NCBI GenBank assembly: GCA_017448795.1
Contig: JAFSKV010000063.1
Coordinates: 25,154-89,153, forward strand
Origin: Synergistaceae bacterium
Lineage (GTDB): Bacteria > Synergistota > Synergistia > Synergistales > Aminobacteriaceae
Direction of reading: 5' to 3'
Length of the DNA: 64,000 nt
The position numbers were made by a program, and so were the translations under genes. The notes under the pieces were generated by a model. That model made no database searches, was not told where the DNA came from, and saw only the letters and a list, made by a program, of their open reading frames with translations. Below, in pieces: positions 43,668-53,124 of this stretch. Position 1 is the stretch's first letter; every line of letters begins with the position of its first letter.

Positions 43668-45122
43668 ATGAAGAAAGATAATATCTTCCTCGTTCTCTCA
43701 CTCGCGCTGATCATAGGCTCACGCTTCATGCCCGGAATGTGGGGGCTGTCTCCCAACGCCTGGGGGGTGCTAGGCGTGTTCTTCGGCTCACTGCTCATGT
43801 GGATTACCATCTCCATCGACTGGCCGAGCATGATAACACTGCTTGCGCTGGGATTCCTTCCTGTTTTCGGGTTCGGGAGGACTTTCGCGGGAGCGTTCGG
43901 GAACTCGACGGTAGCGTTCCTGCTGTTCACGTTCGCGCTGGTCTACCCTCTCTCGAAGACAAACTTTGTCCGCAGATGCACAATCGCATTCATCACCAAC
44001 GCCATAGCCCGGCGGGGAGCGTGGCATTTCGTCTGCTTCCTTTTCGCGGCGGTTACGTTCATGGGGCTGTTCATCTCGCCGTCAGTGTTGTTCGTGGCGT
44101 TCATGCCGTTCCTTGAGGACATATTCGCGGTTCTTGAGGTCAGGAAGGGCGGCAAGACTGGCAACATGATCATGATGGGGACGGCAATATGCATCAGCCT
44201 CTCGTCGGGGATGACGGCTATCGGTCATGTGTGGCCAACGATGGCTATAGGCTACTACGCGGCGGCAACAGGCCATGACATCAACCAGTTCCAGTTCATG
44301 GCCTTCGGGATTCCTACAGGGGTATTGCTGATTGTGCTTCTGATTCTCGTGTTCAGGGTGTTCTACAGGCCGGACGACATCAACGAAATTGACCCGTCAA
44401 AGGCTATGGCACTGCGCGGGACTGTTCCGCCTGCTGACAGGCGCGAGAAAATCATTCTGTCGACAATGGGACTCGTTGTGCTTCTGTGGGTAGGGCCGAG
44501 CCTCATACGCGGGACGTTCCCGGACTTGTACAAGACCGTCAACAGCTACACAACCGCAATGCCTCCGCTTCTTGGGTGCATCATCCTGTTCATCCTCAAG
44601 GACAAGGGCGAGCGCATCATGAATTTCCGCGAAGTTACGTCAAAGGGCATCCTCTGGGGGTCAATCCTCATGACCGGCGCGGCGACCTGGCTCGGAGCGT
44701 GCCTCACCAACAAAGACGTTGGCATCTCCGAATGGCTGACGGCAACACTTCAGCCCCTCACGGCTAATATGTCCCTGTCAGCAATGATACTCTTCTTCAT
44801 GACGTGGGCGATTCTTGAGACCAACTTCTCGTCCAACATCGTAACAACAACTGTCGTAAGCGCGGTTGCGTTGTCGGTGCTTACGGCCATGCCAGCGGGA
44901 AGCGTGAGCGTCGGGGCGGTCTTGATGATGGTCGGTTTCTCGGCGGCGGTCTGCAACATGACACCCGCGGGGCAGTCAACAATCAACACGGTGGCTATAG
45001 GCTCAGGCTGGACGACAGCAAAGGACATGTTCATATGGGGCGGACTTTTCGCGTTGATGGCGGTTCTTGTGTTGACTTACGTCGGCTATCCTCTCGGTGA
45101 AATGATTGTGGGGATGATGTAG
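43668..45122 (+). CDS. SLC13/DASS family sodium:anion symporter
   Basis: A 484-residue membrane protein with about 11-12 hydrophobic helices. Two similar halves contain the family-type Asn/Thr-rich loops (GNSTVAFLLFTFAL, and NFSSNIVTTTVVSAV near the C-terminus), which correspond to the SNT/sodium-binding signatures of the DASS family. Typical substrates are di- and tricarboxylates, sulfate or related anions. AAAGGAG lies before the ATG. The following oxidoreductase starts 3 bases after its stop, so uptake and oxidation of one substrate are likely linked. Confidence 0.85.
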   Translation: MKKDNIFLVLSLALIIGSRFMPGMWGLSPNAWGVLGVFFGSLLMWITISIDWPSMITLLALGFLPVFGFGRTFAGAFGNSTVAFLLFTFALVYPLSKTNFVRRCTIAFITNAIARRGAWHFVCFLFAAVTFMGLFISPSVLFVAFMPFLEDIFAVLEVRKGGKTGNMIMMGTAICISLSSGMTAIGHVWPTMAIGYYAAATGHDINQFQFMAFGIPTGVLLIVLLILVFRVFYRPDDINEIDPSKAMALRGTVPPADRREKIILSTMGLVVLLWVGPSLIRGTFPDLYKTVNSYTTAMPPLLGCIILFILKDKGERIMNFREVTSKGILWGSILMTGAATWLGACLTNKDVGISEWLTATLQPLTANMSLSAMILFFMTWAILETNFSSNIVTTTVVSAVALSVLTAMPAGSVSVGAVLMMVGFSAAVCNMTPAGQSTINTVAIGSGWTTAKDMFIWGGLFALMAVLVLTYVGYPLGEMIVGMM

Positions 45123-45125
45123 GCC

Positions 45126-46388
45126 ATGCAGAAAGAATACTTTGTTGACGTGTTTGTTGCAGGCGGCGGCCCGGCGGGAATTGCGGCGGCTATGGGAGCG
45201 TCTCAGGCGGGGGCGAATGTCCTACTCGTTGAGCGGAATGCTTGCTTGGGCGGCGAAGGCACTAACGCGGGAATCGGGGCTTTGTGCGCGGTCTACACTT
45301 GCGGGGAAAATCCGGTGAAGTGCGTTGCTGGTGTCTGCGACTTGGTGATTGATGAGCTCCACAAACTTGCGCCCAACACAACCGAGACCATCATATCAGC
45401 GGCGGGCAACAAAAACATCCACTTCAAGCCCGAATACATGAAGGTAGCTCTCGATAACCTTCTGGACAGGAACAACGTCAAATACTTCCTCCACACGCGG
45501 ATAGTCGGTGCAAAACGTGAGGGAGGAGTGATTCAGTCGGCAACATGCCAGGACGATGAAGGTACGTTCACGGTTCATGCAAAAACTTTCGTTGACGCTA
45601 CAGGGGACGCAAACCTCGCCCACATGGCCGGGGCAAAAACTCTGTGGGGCAACGAGCAGGGGCAGGTAATGGCGGCGACTCTCCCGTTCCGGCTCTGCGG
45701 TGTCGACACGTCCCAAGACATGACCCCGAATGCTGTCGAGCGGGCGGTGAAAGCGGGCAAGGACGCGGGCATCCCCAACCTCACACGGGAGCGGGGCTTC
45801 ATCCTCAAGATGTCAGGCTCCCAGGAAGTCATCGTGTTACTGCCGAGCGTGATACCAGAAGGGATTGACGCTGAGGAGCTTACGAGGATGGAGAAGTTCA
45901 CGCGTGGGCAGGCGGTGTATTACCTTGAGGCGTTCCGGCGGTTCATGCCCGGAATGGAGAAGGCAGAACTCACGATGATTGGGCCGTCAATCGGCTTCCG
46001 TGAGACCCGGAGGCTTGCGGGAAAATACATGCTGACGGCGGATGATGTGTTGTCGCGGAAAAAGTCAGCAGAAGGAATCGGTCGCGGAGGCTGGAAGCCT
46101 GAGATACATTCCTCGCTCAATGAGGCGGCTGTGTACCTCGATGTTCCGGGCGCGAGCTGGTACGATATTCCTCTGGGATGCCTCCAGAGCGTCGACACCG
46201 GGAATCTTTACGGAGCTGGAAGACTCATATGCGCTGACTCTCAGGCTATGGCGGCCTCGCGTGTCATGGGTACGTGCATGGTTACGGGTCATGCGGCGGG
46301 AGTCGCGGCGGCTATTCAGGGTGAAACGGGACATGCTGACGTTGACGCTGTGAGGAAGGAGCTTGCGCGTCAGGGCGCGATGATTTAG
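45126..46388 (+). CDS. FAD-dependent oxidoreductase
   Basis: A 420-residue flavoprotein of the FAD_oxidored type. The FAD-binding Rossmann motif is FVAGGGPAGIAAAMGASQAG near residue 10, with the acidic end of strand 2 in LLVERNACLGGEGTNAG. The C-terminus has GNLYGAGRLICADSQAMAASRVMGT (in parts), the usual second FAD contact. No redox-active CxxC or iron-sulfur motif is obvious. Substrate unknown. It is coupled to the SLC13 transporter gene and followed by a strong terminator. Confidence 0.83.
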   Translation: MQKEYFVDVFVAGGGPAGIAAAMGASQAGANVLLVERNACLGGEGTNAGIGALCAVYTCGENPVKCVAGVCDLVIDELHKLAPNTTETIISAAGNKNIHFKPEYMKVALDNLLDRNNVKYFLHTRIVGAKREGGVIQSATCQDDEGTFTVHAKTFVDATGDANLAHMAGAKTLWGNEQGQVMAATLPFRLCGVDTSQDMTPNAVERAVKAGKDAGIPNLTRERGFILKMSGSQEVIVLLPSVIPEGIDAEELTRMEKFTRGQAVYYLEAFRRFMPGMEKAELTMIGPSIGFRETRRLAGKYMLTADDVLSRKKSAEGIGRGGWKPEIHSSLNEAAVYLDVPGASWYDIPLGCLQSVDTGNLYGAGRLICADSQAMAASRVMGTCMVTGHAAGVAAAIQGETGHADVDAVRKELARQGAMI

Positions 46389-46405
46389 GCTGAAGGTTAG
46401 GTTTT

Positions 46406-46442
46406 GGCACTCCTCGTGATGATGCGGGGGGTGTCTTTTTTT
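46406..46442 (+). terminator. Rho-independent terminator
   Basis: An 11-bp stem (GGCACTCCTCG at 46406-46416 with CGGGGGGTGTC at 46425-46435, several G-U pairs), an 8-base loop and seven T (46436-46442). Confidence 0.75.
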
Positions 46443-46499
46443 GCGGGGAAGGGGGGAAGTTGTCTGCTAGAATTTCTGAAATCATAAGGGGGGTTGTGA

Positions 46500-47366
46500 A
46501 TGCAGGAATACAGGCTTGGTGAATTGTTCTGCGGGCCGGGCGGGCTGGCGTTCGGTTTCCCGTGCAACGACTTCAGCATTGTGGACGAATCCAAGCAGGT
46601 CAAAAGGCTTCGGGAGTCCCTGTACTCTTATGGCCTCAGCGCGATTGAGAAATTCCGGCCTGTGTGGTTTCTTGCGGAGAATGGCGGGGCAAGGACTAAC
46701 GCTGACGACGGCAGAAGGCTCGGCAAAATCCTTGAAGTCATGCGCTCGTTAGGGTATTCGCTTGTCCCTCACCTGTACAAGTTCGAGGAATACGGCATCC
46801 CGCAGGCAAGGCACAGGATAATCATCATCGGAATCCGGCAGGACGTGGGCGTAAATTACAGAGTCCCATCACCAGCACCATACAGGCATCTTGATAACTC
46901 GTGCAGGAACGCCATCGAGAATCCCCCAATCCCACGCGACGCTCCCAACCATGAATTTACCCGGCAGTCCCAGCTCGTAATCAAACGCCTAAGCTACATC
47001 AAGCCCGGCGAGAACGCTTACACTGCTGACATACCACCTGAGTATCAGCTAAGAGTCAAGGGGGCAAAGGTAAGCCAGACATACAAACGCCTTGACCCTG
47101 ACAAGCCATCGTATACGTTAATGGGAAGCGGAGGAGGAGGGACGCATGTATACCACTGGTCAGAGCCAAGAGCCTTGACCAACAGGGAACGCGCCAGATT
47201 ACAGACATTCCCGGATGATTACGTGTTCACCGGGTCAAGGGAGAGCGTGAGGCGGCAGATAGGCATGGCTGTACCGTGCGCAGGAGCAAGGATAATCTTT
47301 GAGGCCGTGCTGAGGTGCTTTGCGGGCATAAGCTACAGTTACACGCTGCCTAATATCATAGCGTAA
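46500..47366 (+). CDS. C5 cytosine DNA methyltransferase with an internal deletion
   Basis: A 288-residue protein with motif I (GELFCGPGGLAF) joined directly to motif IV (GFPCNDFS, catalytic Cys22), then the Glu of motif VI (FLAEN, residue 60), QARHRIIIIGIR (motif VIII), and motifs IX-X near the end (ALTNRERARLQTFPDDYVF, RQIGMAVPC). In intact enzymes about 60-80 residues with motifs II and III lie between I and IV; these complete the S-adenosylmethionine pocket. Loss of this block should abolish activity. The reading frame is intact across the deletion. A decayed ORF follows where a restriction partner might be expected. Confidence 0.8.
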   Translation: MQEYRLGELFCGPGGLAFGFPCNDFSIVDESKQVKRLRESLYSYGLSAIEKFRPVWFLAENGGARTNADDGRRLGKILEVMRSLGYSLVPHLYKFEEYGIPQARHRIIIIGIRQDVGVNYRVPSPAPYRHLDNSCRNAIENPPIPRDAPNHEFTRQSQLVIKRLSYIKPGENAYTADIPPEYQLRVKGAKVSQTYKRLDPDKPSYTLMGSGGGGTHVYHWSEPRALTNRERARLQTFPDDYVFTGSRESVRRQIGMAVPCAGARIIFEAVLRCFAGISYSYTLPNIIA

Positions 47367-47379
47367 GGGAGGAAGTATC

Positions 47380-47650
47380 ATGCTGTCAGACGCAGGGGAA
47401 ATGAGGGAAAAGATTCTGCTTGAGCCGATGGCACAGGGAGGCAATGTGCGAGTGCGGTTCACGTGGGGCAAAAGACTACATTGACGCTCTGGAAGGAGAC
47501 TCCCTGCCCTGCACAGATGAGAGCATAGAGAGCAGGATAATCATTGCAGAGAGGCCGCAGAGATTCACGTGCCGGGTCAGACTTTTTCCCGTACAGGGGC
47601 ATATATTTTTCCGTTACGGCTGTGGTATTCTACAAGCTGGACGATGAACA
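47380..47650 (+). pseudogene. Decayed ORF after the methyltransferase
   Basis: ATG 47380 has GGGAGG upstream and reads MLSDAGEMREKILLEPMAQG..., but stops after 34 codons at 47484. The adjacent frame continues with protein-like text (AKDYIDALEGDSLPC, IESRIIIAERPQRF) to 47647, so one base is apparently missing near 47468-47474. Even joined it would be only about 88 residues. It may be the remnant of a restriction or accessory gene linked to the methyltransferase, but the family is not recognised. The rest of the gap up to 47678 contains only the next ribosome binding site. Confidence 0.4.
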
Positions 47651-47678
47651 TTAAGCCACAAGAAAGGAACAATCACAC

Positions 47679-50639
47679 ATGACACTCACGACTCATTCCT
47701 ACAACAGCGGCAAAGATTTCGCGGACATAGTGCGCAGACTCACGCGGGAATTCCCCGGCCATGACCTGCGTTTTGTCGTGCCATCACGCAAGGACAGGCG
47801 CATTCTACAGCGGCTGCTTCCAGACTCCGGCCATGAACGGCGCGATATTTGGACGTGGCAGGACATCTACGAGGACATTATCATTCCCGGCAACAGGCGC
47901 AAGACAATATCACCACCCGATCACCTGCTCATACTCAGGGCTATACTCTCTGACGCCCTGGCCAATCACCGCGGCAAGGTCAAATCACTTCCCGGCCTCG
48001 AACGACCCGGCTTCCTCACAGTCTTATCCGCCGACATACGCGAACTCCTCAACGAAGCCGTAACACCCGAACAATTGCCCCTCATCTCCGACAGCGACAA
48101 CCCAGCAGAGTTCCTCCTTCCAGAAATATATTCCGGCTACCTGGCCTATCTTGACGGCGCGGGACTCCTCGACAGCTCGCAGGTTTACTCGGAAGCATAT
48201 CATGCTGTCTTGGACAATCAGGAGTGGGGCAGGGATTACGCCGTCATATTCGCGGGCTTCATGTCGTTCAACCACGCGCAGTTACAGCTCGTGCAGGCAG
48301 TTGCTGACAGGTGCAGTGAGACCGTCATCCTCAAGCCTGAGTCCCACATGGCCGGCTTCCACGACGCAGAATCACAGCTTGGCTTTGCAGCAAATCCCCC
48401 AAAATCCTCCGGGAACATCCTCGAAATCACTCCGGCAGAACCGGGCTTAGAACCCGAAATCATCGCAAGGACTCTCGCTTTGTGGCATGCAGGAAAGGTT
48501 GAGACAGGGGAGGAATTTCCCGGCTTCGGCAATATCGGCCTCATGATAGACGAAGGAAGAGAGGAGGCTTTTGCTGAGGCGTTCACGCGCTATGGAGTCC
48601 CCTTCTGCTTCAGGGACGGCGTAACCGTAAGCAGGACTTTGCCCGGAAAAATCATCGCGGCATTAAGGCACCTTTCCTCACGTCAATTCCCCGCTTATGA
48701 CACTGCCGTTTTGTGGACTCTACCCTGTTTTGCCGGGCCGGATTTCCCGGTGAATGATGCTTACAGATTCGGGGCTTCAGGAATTGACAGATGGATAGAC
48801 TACCTGAAGGGAGACCCTGACAAACCACGCGGGAAGTCACGCGGAATTTTCGGGACAGCAACAATTTCCGCCGAGTCCGTCAAAACTTTCTGCACATACC
48901 TCAGCGGCAAGCATACCCCCGCAGAAATCATGTCAGCCTTCAGCAATTTCCTTCACACTCCGGGAATATGGCTTGAACGTGATGATGACATTTCCCTTTT
49001 CCCTGAGCTTGACGAGTCTATGAGACTCACGGCCAGCGCAATTGAGACAGTCGGCGACAAAGTTACCGCCCTCAATGAATTACTGCCGGACTTGGGACGC
49101 TTGAAGGACGGCAAATTGAGCGGGGAAGATGCTTATGATTTCCTCGAAGACTGGTGCAGAAACTCCCACATACGTCCGCAAATCCAGCTCACGAACTCCG
49201 TGCAGATATTCTCAGGTACACCCCCCGTGCTGGCATCATTCCCCGTGTGGATAATGTCAGGCGTAACACAAAAATCATGGTCGCCGAACGAGAAAGCCTC
49301 CCCCCTTCTGGGCAACGAGGAACGCACAAAGCTCCAAGAGAATGAAGCATACCTTCCGCGCACAAAAGAGAAGGCACAGCAGCGTGAGGCATTATTCCGG
49401 CGGCTCATCATGACGGGCGGGAAGCTCACTGTGATCTCGCGGCCGCTGCAGGACGAGGAGGGGCGGCCGGTATCTGAGTCCCCGTTCATGAAGAAATTTC
49501 TCGGCGATATGCCAGGCTGGAAGATAGGTGATACGAAATCAGGGAGGATAAATATTCTGCTTGGGTCTGACGGATTCACTTTCCCTGAGATTGACGCGGG
49601 GGAAAAAATTACACGTCATGCCCCGTCCGTGAAGTCTCATCCTGACTCTGTTAATGCCAGCGATATTCAGGAGCTGTTAGAATGCCCGCTCTTGTGGTAT
49701 CAGAAGAGGAAAGCGAATCTGTATCAGCCTTCTTCAGAGCTCACATCTGCCTCTGAATGGGGCAACATGCTTCATGCTTACTGGGAGTCAGTCTGGCGGA
49801 TTTACCGTGAGGACATGGCCGCGCCGGGAAAAATTTTCGTGTCAGCCGCAAAATCAGAATGGGACAAGCTGCTTCAGACAAAGGATAAAGATGATGAGCC
49901 TTACGGGAAGTATCACCAGCTTGTGAGCGACAAGAGGCTTTCACGGAGGCTTGAGGCAGTTGCGTTCCGTGCTGACAGGCTGGCTGGTATTCAGGCGGAA
50001 ATTCTTGATGCCCTTCACAGGTCTTACACTCACGAGAAAATTCTTCTTGAGGATGAAGCCCACCTCATGGCCGTGTCCGGGAAAACGAGCTTCTTCGGCA
50101 AGTGCGACAGGATAGAGATACTGCGCGGAAATAACGGGGTTAAAGCTGCCCTAATCACTGACTACAAGGAGGGGCGAATGTCAGCGAAAAGCTACGACTC
50201 CGGCATGAAGACAGAAGGCAGGCCGTGGAACTCTGACCCTGGGCGCAGGGAGTTCAAGCACGGTTTGCAGCTCTCACTTTACGCGGCCATGTTCCGGGAA
50301 AAATGGGGCTATGATGTCGCGGGGGTATATATTCTCGGCCATGAAGACGGGAAAATATGGGGGACGTTTTCGCCTGACATGACGAAAATTTTTGCGGGGT
50401 TCGCGCCGGATGACGGGAAGGGCGGGAGTGTTGCGCTGGACGGTGATATTGCCGGGCGGGTTGATGAGGGGCGTTGCGCTATGGAGTGTGCTGTGAGGAT
50501 TCTTGCTGACGGGAAATTTTCGCCTGACTATGACTCCGGGCGGTGCAAGAACTGCCACATAAAGAGCATCTGCCGCAAGGGAGAGTTGCGCGGAGAAATC
50601 ACGGATGATGACGAGTCAGGAACAGTGATTAGTGATTAA
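47679..50639 (+). CDS. addB: AddB/RexB-like nuclease (PD-(D/E)XK exonuclease family)
   Basis: A 986-residue protein resembling the AddB subunit of the AddAB helicase-nuclease, which processes double-strand breaks. The N-terminal two thirds look like an inactive helicase-type fold. The C-terminal nuclease has a GKCDRIEIL strand and the catalytic (D/E)xK as ITDYKEG near residues 826-831. Four cysteines for an AddB-type iron-sulfur cluster are visible: C669 (ECPLLWY) and C956, C959, C965 (CKNCHIKSIC). addA is not next to it: downstream genes are on the other strand. A role in recombination is likely; the length is somewhat short. Confidence 0.75.
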   Translation: MTLTTHSYNSGKDFADIVRRLTREFPGHDLRFVVPSRKDRRILQRLLPDSGHERRDIWTWQDIYEDIIIPGNRRKTISPPDHLLILRAILSDALANHRGKVKSLPGLERPGFLTVLSADIRELLNEAVTPEQLPLISDSDNPAEFLLPEIYSGYLAYLDGAGLLDSSQVYSEAYHAVLDNQEWGRDYAVIFAGFMSFNHAQLQLVQAVADRCSETVILKPESHMAGFHDAESQLGFAANPPKSSGNILEITPAEPGLEPEIIARTLALWHAGKVETGEEFPGFGNIGLMIDEGREEAFAEAFTRYGVPFCFRDGVTVSRTLPGKIIAALRHLSSRQFPAYDTAVLWTLPCFAGPDFPVNDAYRFGASGIDRWIDYLKGDPDKPRGKSRGIFGTATISAESVKTFCTYLSGKHTPAEIMSAFSNFLHTPGIWLERDDDISLFPELDESMRLTASAIETVGDKVTALNELLPDLGRLKDGKLSGEDAYDFLEDWCRNSHIRPQIQLTNSVQIFSGTPPVLASFPVWIMSGVTQKSWSPNEKASPLLGNEERTKLQENEAYLPRTKEKAQQREALFRRLIMTGGKLTVISRPLQDEEGRPVSESPFMKKFLGDMPGWKIGDTKSGRINILLGSDGFTFPEIDAGEKITRHAPSVKSHPDSVNASDIQELLECPLLWYQKRKANLYQPSSELTSASEWGNMLHAYWESVWRIYREDMAAPGKIFVSAAKSEWDKLLQTKDKDDEPYGKYHQLVSDKRLSRRLEAVAFRADRLAGIQAEILDALHRSYTHEKILLEDEAHLMAVSGKTSFFGKCDRIEILRGNNGVKAALITDYKEGRMSAKSYDSGMKTEGRPWNSDPGRREFKHGLQLSLYAAMFREKWGYDVAGVYILGHEDGKIWGTFSPDMTKIFAGFAPDDGKGGSVALDGDIAGRVDEGRCAMECAVRILADGKFSPDYDSGRCKNCHIKSICRKGELRGEITDDDESGTVISD

Positions 50640-50700
50640 TGAATAGTGATTAGTGATTAATGAATAGTGGTTAGTGATTAGTATTCTTTCCTAACCACTA
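50625..50700. repeat. Short tandem repeat and inverted repeat in an intergenic spacer
   Basis: AGTGATTAGTGATTAATGAAT is repeated about two and a half times (from about 50625 to 50680), followed by a perfect 10-bp inverted repeat: TAGTGGTTAG (50665-50674) with CTAACCACTA (50691-50700). It is AT-rich, lies between convergent genes, and its first copy overlaps the last codons of the nuclease gene. It may be a small mobile or miniature repeat element, or act as a terminator without a T-run. Confidence 0.7.
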
Positions 50701-50718
50701 GCCACTGCCAACTAGCAA

Positions 50719-51810
50719 CTATAACTCCTCAAGCGCGCTCGTTACCTTGTAGCCCGCGTCACGAATGAGTATGTCCTTCCTGAAGGTCTCCAAGTCATGC
50801 TTCACCATCCTCTTAACCAGCTCAGGGAATGACACCTTGCGCTTCCAGCCCAAGACTCTTTCTGCCTTTGACGGGTCGCCAAGCAGCAGCTCCACTTCAG
50901 TCGGCCGGAAATACTGCGGGTCAACCTCGATAACAGTCCTTCCTGAAACCGTGTCAATCCCCTTCTCGTTCACGCCCTCGCCCTGCCATTCGATATTCAT
51001 CCCGGCCTCAGCGAACGCAAGCTCCGCAAATTCCCTCACTGAATGAGTCTCGCCCGTTGCAATCACAAAATCGTCGGGCTTATCCTGCTGAAGTATCATC
51101 CACATTGCCCGCACGTAGTCTTCACTGTGTCCCCAGTCGCGTTTTGCGTTGAGATTGCCCAGATATGTTTTGTCCTGAAGGCCTAACGCGATTCTTGCGG
51201 CGGCACGGGTGATTTTGCGGGTAACAAAAGTTTCTCCCCTAAGCTCTGACTCGTGGTTGAAGAGTATTCCGTTGCAGGCGAAAATGTTATAGGCCTCGCG
51301 GTAATTCACCGTTATCCAGTAAGCATAGAGTTTCGCGGCGGCGTAAGGACTCCGGGGATAGAACGGCGTTGTTTCTTTCTGGGGGGTCTCCTGAACTTTC
51401 CCGTAAAGCTCGCTGGTTGATGCCTGGTAGAAGCGCGTGCGCTTCTCAAGCCCCAGTATCCTTATCGCCTCAAGCAGTCTCAGTGTTCCCAGTCCGTCAG
51501 AGTCTGCGGTGTATTCCGGCTCCTCGAACGAGACTCTAACATGACTCTGCGCGGCAAGGTTGTAGACTTCATCCGGCTGAATCGTCTGCACCATGTGAAT
51601 CAGGTTGCTTGAGTCTGTCATGTCCCCGTAATGCAGGTAGAACCTGTGCCCTTCCTCGTGTAAGTCCTTGTAGAAGCCGTCAATCCTTGCTGTGTTGAAG
51701 ATTGAGCTTCTCCGTTTTAGGCCGTGAACCTCGTAGCCTTTCTTCAGCAGGAACGCCGTGAGATATGCTCCGTCCTGCCCTGTTACTCCCGTGATTAGTG
51801 CCTTCTTCAT
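50719..51810 (-). CDS. gmd: GDP-mannose 4,6-dehydratase
   Basis: A 363-residue short-chain dehydrogenase that converts GDP-mannose to GDP-4-keto-6-deoxymannose, the precursor of fucose, rhamnose and perosamine-type sugars. The NADP motif is [11 protein letters not shown], followed by VHGLKRRSS; the catalytic residues are in STSELYGK and the [12 protein letters not shown] (Y-x3-K) motif. It precedes no finishing reductase in the window. It lies 3 bases after wzt in the same direction, so it is likely to supply a sugar for the exported O-antigen. Confidence 0.95.
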   Translation of the reverse strand: MKKALITGVTGQDGAYLTAFLLKKGYEVHGLKRRSSIFNTARIDGFYKDLHEEGHRFYLHYGDMTDSSNLIHMVQTIQPDEVYNLAAQSHVRVSFEEPEYTADSDGLGTLRLLEAIRILGLEKRTRFYQASTSELYGKVQETPQKETTPFYPRSPYAAAKLYAYWITVNYREAYNIFACNGILFNHESELRGETFVTRKITRAAARIALGLQDKTYLGNLNAKRDWGHSEDYVRAMWMILQQDKPDDFVIATGETHSVREFAELAFAEAGMNIEWQGEGVNEKGIDTVSGRTVIEVDPQYFRPTEVELLLGDPSKAERVLGWKRKVSFPELVKRMVKHDLETFRKDILIRDAGYKVTSALEEL

Positions 51811-51813
51811 GTG

Positions 51814-53106
51814 CTAGTCTCCTTTCAGCGTCCATCTGCTGTTTATCATCATTGAGCCGGGCTTCTTCATCGTCCTGTACGGCGAAGAGCTGTCTAGGTG
51901 AGGCTCAAGCGTGAATGATACAGACGGATTGCCCCTTGTGCCGGGGACTACTATCCATTGCGCATTGTTCATTATCACCGACAAATCAAGCCTCATCTGC
52001 CCGAAATTCAGGACCTCAAGAGGAAGCCTGCCCCTTAGTGTTACATGGCCGTCAAGAGTCGGGATTTCGCCCGGAGTGTCTTCTTGGTCTGCCTGATACG
52101 TGCGGTAAAGCAGCGTCCCTTCCTGCGTGAAGAGCGAGTAGCCTACGCCAAGTCCCTTTTCCGGCTTCCTGATGATGCCCTCAATCTCCACGTACAAATC
52201 ATCATCCTGTTTCACTGAAGCAAGGTTCACTTCACCGTCAGCGTTGTACACTCCGAATCTCAGCGGCGTAAAGTAATCATTCTCGAATTTCCCGCCCGGG
52301 TTGCGCCATTCCGCGTCTGATGTCTGGAGCTGGGACAGGTTCATATACTTCTCGACTCCTATGTTCACGTCCGGCGTGTCAAGTATCATCCTCCCGCTGT
52401 CAAGACAGATTACCCTGCTGCACAGCTGGAGTACCGCGCCCATGTTGTGGCTGACGAAAAGAATTGTCCTGCCTTCTCCGCGTGAAATCTCGTCCATTTT
52501 CCCCAGGCATTTTTTCTGGAAGTCCATATCACCGACCGCTAAAACCTCATCGATTATGAGTATCTCAGAGCTGAGATGCGCGGCAATGGCGAAGGCAAGC
52601 CTCACATACATTCCTGATGAGTAGCGTTTGACGGGGGTATCAAGGAACTTTTCTATTCCCGCAAAGTCAACGATAGCGTCAAAATTTCTGCGGATTTCCT
52701 GCGTCCTCATGCCAAGAATCGCGGCGTTCATGAAAATATTTTCCCGCCCGGACAAGTCAGGGTGAAATCCAGTCCCAACTTCCAGCAAGCTCGATGCCCT
52801 TCCCTTGATGGAGATGCGTCCTTCAGTCGGGTCAGTTATGCGGCTCAGGACTTTGAGGAGGGTAGATTTGCCTGCTCCGTTGTGGCCTACTATGCCGATT
52901 CTTTCTCCCTGCTCAACGTTGAACGTTATATTGCGGATTGCCCAGAAGTCCTCGGTGTTCTTGGGCTTGGAGCGTGGCGCGAATGGGTGGCGGAGTCTCC
53001 GGGCCGCTCTTGCCGTGAGGCCGGCCAGAACGTCATATATCCTGTCATTGCCTCTGTGTGATATGACGTAGCGTTTTCCCAAGTCTTCAATCTTTATTGC
53101 CAGCAT
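51814..53106 (-). CDS. wzt: O-antigen ABC transporter ATP-binding protein
   Basis: A 430-residue Wzt-type protein. The ATPase domain has Walker A GHNGAGKST, a signature in the form YSSGMYVRLAFAIAAHL, Walker B ILIIDEVLAVGD and the H-loop VSHNMGAV. The C-terminal 170 residues form an extra beta-rich domain, which in Wzt proteins binds the capped end of the finished polysaccharide. With Wzm it exports O-antigen across the inner membrane. GGAGGGGG lies before the ATG. Confidence 0.92.
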   Translation of the reverse strand: MLAIKIEDLGKRYVISHRGNDRIYDVLAGLTARAARRLRHPFAPRSKPKNTEDFWAIRNITFNVEQGERIGIVGHNGAGKSTLLKVLSRITDPTEGRISIKGRASSLLEVGTGFHPDLSGRENIFMNAAILGMRTQEIRRNFDAIVDFAGIEKFLDTPVKRYSSGMYVRLAFAIAAHLSSEILIIDEVLAVGDMDFQKKCLGKMDEISRGEGRTILFVSHNMGAVLQLCSRVICLDSGRMILDTPDVNIGVEKYMNLSQLQTSDAEWRNPGGKFENDYFTPLRFGVYNADGEVNLASVKQDDDLYVEIEGIIRKPEKGLGVGYSLFTQEGTLLYRTYQADQEDTPGEIPTLDGHVTLRGRLPLEVLNFGQMRLDLSVIMNNAQWIVVPGTRGNPSVSFTLEPHLDSSSPYRTMKKPGSMMINSRWTLKGD

Positions 53107-53124
53107 GAATCTTTCACCCCCTCC

